Below, piece after piece: positions 10,346 to 18,280 of a stretch of DNA of 64,000 nt (positions are counted from its first letter, which is position 1; each line of letters begins with the position of its first letter). The notes under the pieces are model-generated. The model was not told where the DNA came from. It saw only the letters and a list, made by a program, of their open reading frames with translations, and ran no database searches. Source of the DNA: Candidatus Rokuibacteriota bacterium (GTDB lineage Bacteria; Methylomirabilota; Methylomirabilia; Rokubacteriales; CSP1-6); the NCBI GenBank assembly GCA_030647435.1, contig JAUSJX010000022.1, forward strand, positions 62,001 through 126,000, given 5' to 3'. The translations under genes and the position numbers were made by a program.

Positions 10346-11499
10346 GCGCCGCCCCTATGGTCGCGCGAAGCGGGGATGCGCAGAGCAGGGGAGAGCACGC
10401 GGGGCTCCTCTGGGCGCTGGCCGTGGCCGGCGCCGCCGCCTTCCTCTGGGGCGTCCTGGGCTCCGACCCTCGGGCGACGTGGGGCATCTACCTCGTCAAC
10501 CTGCTCTTCTGGTCGAGCTTCGGCATCACGGGCCCGGCCCTGGCCGGGATGATGCAGATGACGGAGGCGAGGTGGTCGCCGTCCGTCAAGCGCCTGGCGC
10601 TCACGACCGCGGGCTTCCTGCCGGTGTCCTTCGTCGGGTTCGTCATTCTCTTCTTCGGGCGGTCGGCGCTCTTCTCATGGGTCAGCCATCCGCTCGAGAA
10701 GAAGGCGGCCTGGCTCAACGTGCCGTTCATGTCGCTGCGGATCGCGTTGGGGAGCCTCGCGCTCTACTGGGTGGCGCTGACCTTCGCCAAGGCGGTGTTC
10801 GCCCAGGACGCGCCGGGAGCGGACTCTCCCGAGGCCCACGCGCGCCGCAACAGGCTCGCGACCGTGCTCCTCATTCTCTTCGTGACGATCCTGTCGCTCT
10901 GGGGCTTCGACCTGATGATGTCGCTCGACCCAGCCTGGTACAGCGGCCTCTTCGGCGGCTACTACGTGGTCACCTCGCTCTACTCGGGATTCGGGCTGGT
11001 AACGTTCCTGACGATCCGGGCCAACGCCCGCGGGGTGATTCAGGTCACCCCGTCCGTGATCCAGGACATGGCCAAGCTGACCTTCGCCATGTGCGTCATG
11101 TGGATGTACTTCTTCTTCTCGCAGTACCTCGTGATCTGGTACGGCAACGTGCCCGTCGAGACCCGGTTCTTCCTCAACCGATTCTTCAATCCGCCGTGGG
11201 GGCACATCGCCTGGGCCATCTTCATCGTGGGCTGGCTCGTCCCGTTCGCGTACCTGCTGAAGCGGCTGACGGGGCGCCCGCCGACGCGCCACAAGGTCTT
11301 CACGGTCATCCTCTTCATGGGCTGGATCGCCATCTTCGTCGAGCGCATCCTGATCATCTTCCCATCGCTCGACAAGAACATCGCCTTCCCGCTGGGGCCC
11401 ACCGCGGTCCTGATCACCGCCGGGTTCTTCGCGCTCTTCTCGCTGAGCCGCCGGCGGTTCATCGCGAAGTATCAGCCGGTCCTCCGCCAGCCCAAGTAG
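10342..11499 (+). CDS. actF: Alternative complex III subunit F, NrfD-like membrane protein
   Basis: A 385-aa polytopic membrane protein with about ten hydrophobic segments, paralogous to ActC in fold. ActF is present in all characterised complexes and probably contributes to proton movement or stability. The ATG overlaps the actE stop by four bases; in-frame codons upstream belong to actE in another frame. It is the last gene of the operon, and no oxidase gene follows. Confidence 0.9.
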   Translation: MSAAPMVARSGDAQSRGEHAGLLWALAVAGAAAFLWGVLGSDPRATWGIYLVNLLFWSSFGITGPALAGMMQMTEARWSPSVKRLALTTAGFLPVSFVGFVILFFGRSALFSWVSHPLEKKAAWLNVPFMSLRIALGSLALYWVALTFAKAVFAQDAPGADSPEAHARRNRLATVLLILFVTILSLWGFDLMMSLDPAWYSGLFGGYYVVTSLYSGFGLVTFLTIRANARGVIQVTPSVIQDMAKLTFAMCVMWMYFFFSQYLVIWYGNVPVETRFFLNRFFNPPWGHIAWAIFIVGWLVPFAYLLKRLTGRPPTRHKVFTVILFMGWIAIFVERILIIFPSLDKNIAFPLGPTAVLITAGFFALFSLSRRRFIAKYQPVLRQPK

Positions 11500-11534
11500 C
11501 CAGGCCGCGTGCCCCGGCCGGCGGCGGCCCGCGG

Positions 11535-11570
11535 TACAATACCCGCGTGATCCAGGTCCCCGCGTGATCC
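11535..11570 (+). promoter_or_regulatory. Promoter -10 and six-codon leader ORF before moeA
   Basis: TACAAT (11535-11540) is followed after six bases by a GTG at 11547 that opens a six-codon frame ending at TGA 11565-11567. That stop overlaps the GTG start of moeA (11564). An 11-base motif (CCGCGTGATCC) occurs at 11543 and again at 11560, so the arrangement arose from a 17-bp duplication. The transcript would begin at or next to the first GTG. Confidence 0.45.
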
Positions 11571-12793
11571 CTGTAGAGGAAGCCCTCGAGCGTATCCTGG
11601 CCCGCGTGGGCGTGCTCGGCGACGAGCTGGTGCCGCTGGCGCGCGCGCTGCGCCGCGTCCTCGCCGAGAGCGTCGTCTCGGGCTTCGACGTCCCGCCCTG
11701 GCCCAATTCGTCCATGGACGGCTATGCGCTCCGGAGCGCCGACACGCGGCGCGCCTCGACGACGGCGGCGGTCCGTCTGACCATTGCGGGGCGGGTGGCT
11801 GCGGGGCACGTCGCCCTGCGCGCGCTCGGGGCGGGTGAGGCCTTCCGGATCTTCACGGGCGGGCCGGTGCCCGAAGGCGCGGACAGCGTCATTCCCCAGG
11901 AAGACGTGAGCAAGGACGGTGGAGCGATCGTCGTGTCGCGCCCGGTCAAGACGGGCGACTTCATCCGCCCCCAAGGCGAGGATATGCGGGCGGGCGATGG
12001 TGTCCTCGAGCGCGGGCGGCTGCTGGGCCCCGCCGAGATTGGTCTGCTGGCGGCGCTCGGCCGCTCCCAGGTGCGCGTGCTCCGGCGGCCGCGAGTCGGC
12101 GTCCTGTCCACGGGCGACGAAATCGTGGACCTGGGCGGGCACCCGGGACCGGGGCAGATCTTGAACTCGAATACGTATTCGCTGATGGCGCAGATCGACG
12201 AGGCGGGCGGCGATCCCGTCTCGCTGGGCGTGGCGCCGGACCGGCTGGACGAGATCGAGACGCGACTCCGCTGGGGCCTCGACTGCGATCTCGTGATTTC
12301 CTCGGCGGGCGTCTCGGTCGGCGAGCACGACTTGGTCAAGGCCGCGCTCGAGCGTCTCGGCGCGGAGCAGCACCTCTGGCTCGTGGACATGCGGCCCGGC
12401 AAGCCCATCGCCTTCGCGACCATTCCATCCGCGGGCAAGCGCGCGCTGCCCGTCTTCGCGCTGCCGGGCAACCCGGTCTCGGCCATGGTCACCTTCGAGC
12501 TCTTCGTGCGCCCCGCCCTCCTGAGGCTCGGCGGTCACGCGCGGCTCCAGCGGCCCGTCGTCCGGGCGCGCGCGGAGGCGCCCATCGCGAATCCGGAAAG
12601 GCGCCGCGGCTACCTTCGCGTGACGCTGTCCGTTGGCGAGGACAGCGGCTATCGCGCGCGGCTGACGGGCGACCAGAGCTCGGGGATCTTGCGCTCCATG
12701 GTGGCCGCCGACGGCCTGGCTGTCGTGCCGGGAGATACGACGGTCGAGGCGGGCGCAACCGTCCCGGTCATTCTGCTTCGCGAGGTCCGCTAG
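11564..12793 (+). CDS. moeA: Molybdopterin molybdotransferase
   Basis: Inserts molybdate into adenylated molybdopterin, the last common step of molybdenum cofactor synthesis. The protein is 409 aa. Family motifs are PPWPNSSMDGYA near residue 45, STGDEIVDLG in the middle domain, and LPGNPVSAMVTFELFVRP late in the MogA-like domain. The GTG start gives the standard N-terminus (PVEEALERIL). A short leader ORF overlaps this start. moaA, an early gene of the same pathway, lies at 32.5 kb, so the genes are scattered. Confidence 0.95.
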   Translation: MIPVEEALERILARVGVLGDELVPLARALRRVLAESVVSGFDVPPWPNSSMDGYALRSADTRRASTTAAVRLTIAGRVAAGHVALRALGAGEAFRIFTGGPVPEGADSVIPQEDVSKDGGAIVVSRPVKTGDFIRPQGEDMRAGDGVLERGRLLGPAEIGLLAALGRSQVRVLRRPRVGVLSTGDEIVDLGGHPGPGQILNSNTYSLMAQIDEAGGDPVSLGVAPDRLDEIETRLRWGLDCDLVISSAGVSVGEHDLVKAALERLGAEQHLWLVDMRPGKPIAFATIPSAGKRALPVFALPGNPVSAMVTFELFVRPALLRLGGHARLQRPVVRARAEAPIANPERRRGYLRVTLSVGEDSGYRARLTGDQSSGILRSMVAADGLAVVPGDTTVEAGATVPVILLREVR

Positions 12794-12799
12794 GACCGA

Positions 12800-13795
12800 T
12801 CAGCGCGTCGTGCCGTAGAGAGCGCGAAGGGTCAGCCAGCCTCCGACGAGCATGGAGGCGAGGGTGACGAGGCTTCCGAGCGCGAGCGTGGATCCGTTCG
12901 TCAGCCCCTGCGTGATGTTGCATCCCTCGGCGAGAATTGCCGAGCCCCCCATGAGCAGCCCGCCGGAGAATATCTTCACGAGGGACCACCCGGGCGGCAG
13001 CTTCCAGCGGAAATCGCCCGACGGCCACGCGGCGGCGAAAGCGCCGACCGGTACGGCCACCAGCATGACCATGCTCCAGTTGACGCGGTTGGGGAACCCG
13101 ACCAACGGGTAGGTCAGGAGCTCGCCTGTGTTGACGGCAAAGGTCAGCCCGACGGGCGGCTCGCCAACGGTCGACGCCCACCAGCCGGCGGCGATGAGGA
13201 CGCCGACCGCCGCGCCGGTGACATGCCAGGGCCACTTGCCGTGGTGCGACTGCCCGCGCGCGCGCACGAGCCAGATACCGCCCACGACCCAGAGCGCGGC
13301 GATCACGAGCCACGGGGAGACGCCGAGCGCCGTCGCGAGAGTGGGCGGCGCGTCGCCGATCGTGATCGTGGGGACCTGGAGCGCGGCGCGCAGCGGGGAG
13401 AGCGAGCCCAGCCTCACCGTCGTGGCGCCCATCGCGAAGCCCAGCAGGATGACCCACGCGCCGACCGCGCCCTCGCCCACGCGGTACCACGTGCTGCCCG
13501 AGCAGCCGCCGGCCAGCACCATGCCCACGCCGAAGACGAGCCCGCCGATGGAGTTCGACATCCAGTGGAACGGCCGGATGGGGAACTCGACGAGCCCGGC
13601 GGCGGAGAGCGCCTGCACGGAGGCCATGGCGACGAGGAGGGCCAGCACGTACGCGCGCGCGATGGCCGTATCGCCCATGAGGAACAGGTTGGCCAGCGCC
13701 CGCATGAGGCAGAAGCCGCCGCGCTGGATGACGTAGCCGAACGCCGCGCCTGCGATCGCGGCCGAGACGTAGAAGGGCCAGGCGGCGTCGGCCAT
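12800..13795 (-). CDS. YeeE/YedE-family transporter, thiosulfate-uptake (TsuA) type
   Basis: A 331-aa membrane protein with about nine or ten hydrophobic helices in two YeeE/YedE repeats. Conserved cysteines are visible: C29 (RGGFCLMRA), C98 (LAGGCSGSTWYR) and one near residue 296 (LAEGCNITQG). In TsuA these lie along the thiosulfate path. Sulfur import would match the cysteine cassette at the left of the window, though the genes are not linked. The gene converges on moeA with six bases between stops and is divergent from the CpoB-like gene. The ATG is preceded by a promoter placed for a leaderless transcript. Confidence 0.88.
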   Translation of the reverse strand: MADAAWPFYVSAAIAGAAFGYVIQRGGFCLMRALANLFLMGDTAIARAYVLALLVAMASVQALSAAGLVEFPIRPFHWMSNSIGGLVFGVGMVLAGGCSGSTWYRVGEGAVGAWVILLGFAMGATTVRLGSLSPLRAALQVPTITIGDAPPTLATALGVSPWLVIAALWVVGGIWLVRARGQSHHGKWPWHVTGAAVGVLIAAGWWASTVGEPPVGLTFAVNTGELLTYPLVGFPNRVNWSMVMLVAVPVGAFAAAWPSGDFRWKLPPGWSLVKIFSGGLLMGGSAILAEGCNITQGLTNGSTLALGSLVTLASMLVGGWLTLRALYGTTR

Positions 13796-13801
13796 GTGCG
13801 C

Positions 13802-13830
13802 ATGCTAGCGAAAAGCCCCCGGCGAGTCAA
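13802..13830 (-). promoter_or_regulatory. Promoter of the YeeE/YedE gene, leaderless spacing
   Basis: Read on the minus strand: TTGACT (13830-13825), 17 bases, TAGCAT (13807-13802), then six bases and the ATG at 13795. A start site seven bases after the -10 falls on the A of the ATG. No Shine-Dalgarno sequence can fit. Confidence 0.75.
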
Positions 13831-13856
13831 AGTTGCGGGGGGCGCGGGTTGCGAGT

Positions 13857-13886
13857 TTGACTTGGCGTGGAGGCGGGTGCTACGGT
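13857..13886 (+). promoter_or_regulatory. Promoter of the CpoB/YbgF-like gene, leaderless spacing
   Basis: TTGACT (13857-13862), 18 bases, TACGGT (13881-13886), then seven bases to ATG 13894. It is arranged back to back with the promoter of the YeeE/YedE gene, with 26 bases between the two -35 boxes. Confidence 0.65.
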
Positions 13887-13893
13887 GGCCGTG

Positions 13894-14718
13894 ATGCTCT
13901 CACTCTCCGTCCGCGCGCTGCTCTGCGGCGTGGCCGCGGCCGCACTTGCCGGCTGCGCGACTGGCCGCGGCGCTCAAACACCCCAGGACGCGCCGCCGGC
14001 CAGGGTCACGCTGGCCGACATGAAGAACACGCAGGACGCGCAGGTGCAGGAGATCGCGCGCCTCGCGGGCGACGTCAAGGCAATGGACGCGCAGCAGGCA
14101 TTCCTCGTGGCCGAGATCAAAAATCTCAGCGAGCAGATCGCAAAGCTCAAATCGTCGCTGAGCGAAGCCGAGGGCGCGATGCGCTCCCTGCGCGCGACGC
14201 CCGTGCCGCCGGAGTCGCGCCCCGCTCCCGCTGTGGTGCCGCCCCCGGCCCCGCCCGTCACGCCCGTTCCGATTCCCGCGCCCGCGCCGAAGCCCGCCGC
14301 GCCCGCGCCGGCCGCGCCTCCCTCGCGCAATGCGGAGGCGAACCGGCTATTCGCCGCCGCGCTCGCCAAGCTGCGCGCTGGGGATAACGGGCAGGCGGCG
14401 CTCGAGTTCACTGAGTTCGTGGTCCAATACCCCGCGCACCCGCAGGCGGCCGCGGCGCAGAACCACATCGGCGAGGCGTACTACCGCCAGCGCGACTACC
14501 GGCAGGCGATGGCGGAGTTCCAGAAAACGGTGGACGGCTACACGCAGGCCGCCCAGGTCTCCGAGGCCCTGTTGAAGATCGGCCTCTGCCACCGCGCGCT
14601 GGGGGACGCCGCGCGCGCGAAGGCCTCCTGGGAGCAGGTGGTCAAGCAGTTTCCGAAGAGTGACGCGGCCCGACAGGCCCGCACGCTCCTGGCTTCGCGG
14701 GCCCCCCCCGGGCGCTAG
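13894..14718 (+). CDS. CpoB/YbgF-like TPR lipoprotein
   Basis: A 274-aa envelope protein. It starts with a lipoprotein signal (lipobox LAGC). A coiled-coil-like part follows (about 40-105), then a Pro/Ala-rich linker, then a C-terminal tetratricopeptide domain (about 150-270) with the YbgF pattern NRLFAAALAKLRAGDNGQAA and AYYRQRDYRQAMAEF. CpoB/YbgF works with Tol-Pal in linking outer membrane constriction and cell-wall synthesis. No tol or pal gene lies next to it here; an OmpA-type lipoprotein lies at the far right edge. The ATG at 13894 is preferred over the GTG at 13867 because it gives a compact signal peptide and matches the promoter spacing. Confidence 0.85.
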   Translation: MLSLSVRALLCGVAAAALAGCATGRGAQTPQDAPPARVTLADMKNTQDAQVQEIARLAGDVKAMDAQQAFLVAEIKNLSEQIAKLKSSLSEAEGAMRSLRATPVPPESRPAPAVVPPPAPPVTPVPIPAPAPKPAAPAPAAPPSRNAEANRLFAAALAKLRAGDNGQAALEFTEFVVQYPAHPQAAAAQNHIGEAYYRQRDYRQAMAEFQKTVDGYTQAAQVSEALLKIGLCHRALGDAARAKASWEQVVKQFPKSDAARQARTLLASRAPPGR

Positions 14719-14730
14719 CAGGATGCTGAA

Positions 14731-14923
14731 AAACCCGCAGGCCGCTCAAAAAGGTCCAGATGCGAGGCGGCGCCCCGCTGTTCGAGTTGAGCGACGGCCT
14801 GTGCCGTCGCGAGACGAGGGCTGGGCTGATTCTGCACGCGAGGCGTACTCCCTGTACGTTGAGCGTGCGGCCGAGGGCGCCAACGAAGCAGATGGGCCTT
14901 TTTCAGCGGCCTGCTGGGGGTTT
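14731..14923. repeat. Hairpin repeat element, copy A
   Basis: Ends are imperfect inverted repeats: 14731-14757 (AAACCC, GCAGGCCGCT, AAAAAGG) against 14894-14923. The interior holds a motif shared with copy B at 48.2 kb in the opposite orientation, including a five-pair GTAC-centred hairpin and GAGCGTGCGGCCGAGGGCGC. Copy A has about 58 extra bases relative to copy B. It begins 12 bases after the CpoB-like stop and may work as a REP-like 3' structure. Confidence 0.8.
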
Positions 14924-14947
14924 GAGGGGGCGGCCATGGCGGTCTGC

Positions 14948-14953
14948 TATACT
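14948..14953 (+). promoter_or_regulatory. Possible -10 element of dprA
   Basis: TATACT at 14948-14953 is a good -10 match and would give a start near 14960, 27 bases before the dprA ATG. No -35 at the normal distance is convincing. Confidence 0.3.
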
Positions 14954-14986
14954 GATTTTCATTCCGTCGAGCCGACGGACAAAGCC

Positions 14987-15919
14987 ATGAACACCACGCG
15001 CGAATGTATCCGGACAGAGACAGGCCGCGAGCCGAGGCAGATCGCGCTCGGCGACACGGCGTACCCTGCCAACCTCCGCGAGATCCAGGCGCCGCCCGCG
15101 CGGCTCTACGTTCGCGGCGCGCTCGCGGAGGACGACGCCCTCGCAATTGCCATCGTCGGCTCGCGCGCGGCGACGCCCTACGGCTTGGCCGTGGCGGAAC
15201 GGCTCGGGGCCGATCTCGCAGCCCGCGGCGTCACCGTGGTGAGCGGACTCGCTCGCGGCATCGACAGCGCCGCCCACCGCGGGGCACTTCGGGCTGGTGG
15301 CCGGACGATCGCGGTGCTGGGCTCGGGAGTGGACGTGATCTACCCGCCCGAGAATCGCCCGCTCGCGGGAGAGATCGAGGCGTCTGGCGCGCTCGTGTCG
15401 CAGTTCGAGCCCGGGACGCGGCCCCTGGCGGGATATTTCCCGGCCCGCAACCGTGTGATCGCGGGCCTGTCGCTCGGCGTGGTGGTCGTCGAGGCCGCTT
15501 CGAGGAGCGGCTCGTTGATCACGGCGGGGCTGGCGGGCGAGCTTGGCCGCGAGGTCATGGCCGTGCCCGGGCCGCTGACGAGCCCGCGGAGCGTTGGCGC
15601 GCACCGGCTGATCCAGGACGGTGCCGCGCTGATCCAGGGCTGGGAGGACGTCGTAGGCCAGCTGCCCCTGCGGTGGCGCGATCGGGTCCGCGCGCTGCCG
15701 CGAAGCGCCGAGGCCCACGGGGAGTCTCTACCCGAGGACAACACGGAAGCGGGTCTACTCCTCCGGATCATCGGTGAAGAGCCGGTGGGTATCGACAGCA
15801 TCATCGAGAGCAGCGGGATGGCGGTGGGCCGGGCTTCGGCCCTGCTCGTCACGCTCGAGGTCGAGGGGCGCATCCGGCAGCTGGACGGCAAGCGCTTCGT
15901 ACAGGTGAGGCTCGGATGA
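14987..15919 (+). CDS. dprA: DNA-processing protein DprA (Smf)
   Basis: Binds incoming single-stranded DNA and loads RecA during natural transformation. The protein is 310 aa from the chosen ATG. The Rossmann-like core is clear: a VGSRAATPYGLAVAE turn, SGLARGIDSAAHRGAL, and a GxVVVEA strand, with a winged-helix-like C-terminus. The reading frame is open upstream through repeat copy A, but that part has no family similarity. The stop overlaps the topA ATG by four bases, starting a dprA-topA-xerC-hslV-hslU run known from many bacteria. Confidence 0.93.
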   Translation: MNTTRECIRTETGREPRQIALGDTAYPANLREIQAPPARLYVRGALAEDDALAIAIVGSRAATPYGLAVAERLGADLAARGVTVVSGLARGIDSAAHRGALRAGGRTIAVLGSGVDVIYPPENRPLAGEIEASGALVSQFEPGTRPLAGYFPARNRVIAGLSLGVVVVEAASRSGSLITAGLAGELGREVMAVPGPLTSPRSVGAHRLIQDGAALIQGWEDVVGQLPLRWRDRVRALPRSAEAHGESLPEDNTEAGLLLRIIGEEPVGIDSIIESSGMAVGRASALLVTLEVEGRIRQLDGKRFVQVRLG

Positions 15920-18270
15920 AGGCCAAGGTCGCCCAGAAGAAGTCTCCGACGGAGACGAAGTCGCCGGCGCCGGCAAAGTCGCCCGGGTCGGTAAAGTCGC
16001 CCGCATCGGCAAAGTCGCCCGGGTCGGTAAAGTCGCTGGTGGTGGTGGAATCGCCCACCAAGGTCAAGACGATCCAGAAGTACCTGGATTCGAGCTTCAT
16101 CGTCAGGGCCTCGATGGGGCACGTCCGCGACCTGCCCAAGAGCAAGCTGGGGGTGGACGAGAAGAAGAGTTTCAAGCCCGACTACCGCGTGCTGCCGGCG
16201 AAGAAGAAGGTGCTCGACGAGCTCAAGAAGGCGGCCGAGAAGGTCGGCGCCCTCTATATCGCCACGGACCCGGACCGCGAGGGCGAGGCGATCGGCTGGC
16301 ACCTTGCCCAGGAGCTGGGCGTGCCCAAGGCCAAGACGTACCGGATCATGTTCAACGAGATCACGGAGCGGGCGGTCAAGGCGGCCTTCCAGCACCCCGG
16401 CAAGATCGACACGAACAAGGTGGACGCGCAGCAGGCGCGGCGCATCCTGGACCGGCTGGTGGGCTACAAGCTGTCCCCGCTGCTCTGGCAAAAGATCCGG
16501 CGGGGGCTCTCGGCCGGCCGCGTCCAGTCCGTCGCGGTGCGGCTCATCACCGAGCGCGAGCGCGAGGTCCTGGCCTTCGTCCCGACCGAGTACTGGTCGC
16601 TGCACGCGCGGCTCAAGGGCAAGAACCCGCCGGAGTTCATCGCCACTCTGCGCGAGGTCAAGGGCGAGAAGGCCGCGCTGGCGACCGAGGCCGCCACCAT
16701 GGCGGTGATGACGTTGCTACACGGCGCGTCCTGGCAGGTCAAGAGCGTCACGCGCGGCGAGCGCCGGCGCAATCCCTCTGCGCCGTTCATCACCTCCACG
16801 CTGCAGCAGGAGGCGAGCCGCAAGCTCCACTTCACGGCCAAGAAGACCATGATGCTGGCGCAGCAGCTCTACGAGGGCATCGAGCTGGGCAGCGAGGGTG
16901 CGGTCGGCCTCATCACCTACATGCGCACCGACGCCGTGCGGGTCGCGGGCGAGGCCCAGGACGAGGCGCGGAGCTGGATCACGGGACGGCTCGGCCGGGA
17001 GTATCTCCCCGATGTCCCGCCGTTCTACAAGGCCAAGAAGAGCGCCCAGGAGGCCCACGAGGCCGTGCGGCCGAGCTCGGTCGCGCGGGAGCCCAAGGCG
17101 GTGGCGCGCTTTCTCTCCAAGGACCAGCTGGCGCTCTACCGTCTGATATGGGAGCGCTTCCTGGCGAGCCAGATGCTCCCGGCCGTCTACGACACCGTGG
17201 CGGCGGACATCGAGGCCGGCACGTGCCTCTTCCGGGCCCAGGGCTCGACGCTCAAGTTCGCGGGCTTCATGGCGGTCTACGTCGAATCACGCGAAGAGTC
17301 GGAAGTCGTGCCCGAGGAAGAGCAGGAGGCCGTGGTGCCCCCGCTCACCCAGGGCGAGATCCTCAAGCTCCTGGCGCTCGACCCCAAGCAGCACTTTACC
17401 CAGCCGCTGCCGCGCTACACCGAGGCCTCGCTGGTCAAGACGCTCGAGGAGCGGGGGATCGGTCGGCCGTCCACGTACGCCCAGATCCTCTCGACCATCC
17501 AGGACCGCGAGTACGTGCGGCGGGAGAAGGGCACGCTGTTCCCGACCGAGCTGGGGATGCTCGTGACGGACCGGCTGGTGCCGTTCTTCCCGGAGGTTAT
17601 GGATATCGACTTCACGGCCCAGCTCGAGGAGTCGCTCGACAAGGTCGAGGAGGGCGACGCCGACTGGGTGGAGCTGGTCGGGAAGTTCAACAGGCAGTTC
17701 GACAAGGACCTCCGCAAGGCGAAGTCGGGCATGCCGGACAACAAGGTCGGGGAGGACACGGGAAAGAAGTGCCCCGACTGCGGCAAGCCCGTCCTCGAGA
17801 AGTGGGGACGGTTCGGCAAGTTCCTGGCCTGCTCCGGCTACCCGGACTGCAAGTACACCAAGGACCTCAGCGGCCGCGAGAAGCCCGCCGACGAGATGAC
17901 CGACGAGGCCTGCCCGACGTGCGGCAAGCCCATGGTCATCAAGCACGGCCGCTTCGGGAAGTTCATCGCCTGCTCGGGCTACCCCGAGTGCAAGACGACC
18001 AAGCCCGTGACCCTCGGGATCGCCTGCTCGGAGGCCGGCTGCGGCGGCCAGCTCGTCGAGCGCCGGAGCAAGCGGGGCAAGACCTTCTACGCCTGCAGCA
18101 AGTACCCCGACTGCAAGTTCGTCGCCTGGACGCGCCCCATCGCGGAGCCGTGCCCGCGCTGCGCCGCGCCGTTCCTGACCGAGCGGATCGCCAAGGGCGG
18201 CAAGCGAACCCGCGCCTGCATCCGCGGCGAGTGCGGCTACAAGGAAGAGGTCGCCCCTTCGGTGGCGTGA
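15916..18270 (+). CDS. topA: DNA topoisomerase I
   Basis: Relaxes negative supercoils. The protein is 784 aa. The TOPRIM domain begins at SLVVVESPTKVKTI (about 38), after an unusual N-terminal tail of five Lys-Ser-Pro-type hexapeptides. The active tyrosine is Y335 (ITYMRTD). The C-terminus carries a series of topoisomerase zinc fingers: CPDCGKP with CSGYPDC, CPTCGKP with CSGYPEC, C-x4-CGGQL with CSKYPDC, and a last CPRCAAP pair. The start overlaps dprA. The basic, Pro/Ser-rich tail resembles flexible DNA-binding tails but is repeat-derived and may be neutral. Confidence 0.97.
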   Translation: MKAKVAQKKSPTETKSPAPAKSPGSVKSPASAKSPGSVKSLVVVESPTKVKTIQKYLDSSFIVRASMGHVRDLPKSKLGVDEKKSFKPDYRVLPAKKKVLDELKKAAEKVGALYIATDPDREGEAIGWHLAQELGVPKAKTYRIMFNEITERAVKAAFQHPGKIDTNKVDAQQARRILDRLVGYKLSPLLWQKIRRGLSAGRVQSVAVRLITEREREVLAFVPTEYWSLHARLKGKNPPEFIATLREVKGEKAALATEAATMAVMTLLHGASWQVKSVTRGERRRNPSAPFITSTLQQEASRKLHFTAKKTMMLAQQLYEGIELGSEGAVGLITYMRTDAVRVAGEAQDEARSWITGRLGREYLPDVPPFYKAKKSAQEAHEAVRPSSVAREPKAVARFLSKDQLALYRLIWERFLASQMLPAVYDTVAADIEAGTCLFRAQGSTLKFAGFMAVYVESREESEVVPEEEQEAVVPPLTQGEILKLLALDPKQHFTQPLPRYTEASLVKTLEERGIGRPSTYAQILSTIQDREYVRREKGTLFPTELGMLVTDRLVPFFPEVMDIDFTAQLEESLDKVEEGDADWVELVGKFNRQFDKDLRKAKSGMPDNKVGEDTGKKCPDCGKPVLEKWGRFGKFLACSGYPDCKYTKDLSGREKPADEMTDEACPTCGKPMVIKHGRFGKFIACSGYPECKTTKPVTLGIACSEAGCGGQLVERRSKRGKTFYACSKYPDCKFVAWTRPIAEPCPRCAAPFLTERIAKGGKRTRACIRGECGYKEEVAPSVA
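15940..16029 (+). repeat. Five 18-bp tandem units at the 5' end of topA
   Basis: Units at 15940, 15958, 15976, 15994 and 16012 encode KSPTET, KSPAPA, KSPGSV, KSPASA and KSPGSV. The third and fifth are identical at the DNA level. The array ends directly at the TOPRIM domain. Confidence 0.95.
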
Positions 18271-18280
18271 GCCTGCGGCC

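Noticed and set aside
4947-11499. A polysulfide or tetrathionate reductase operon
   Set aside because: The ActD-like, monoheme ActE-like and second NrfD-like (ActF) genes fit alternative complex III better, although the FS0 cysteines keep some doubt.
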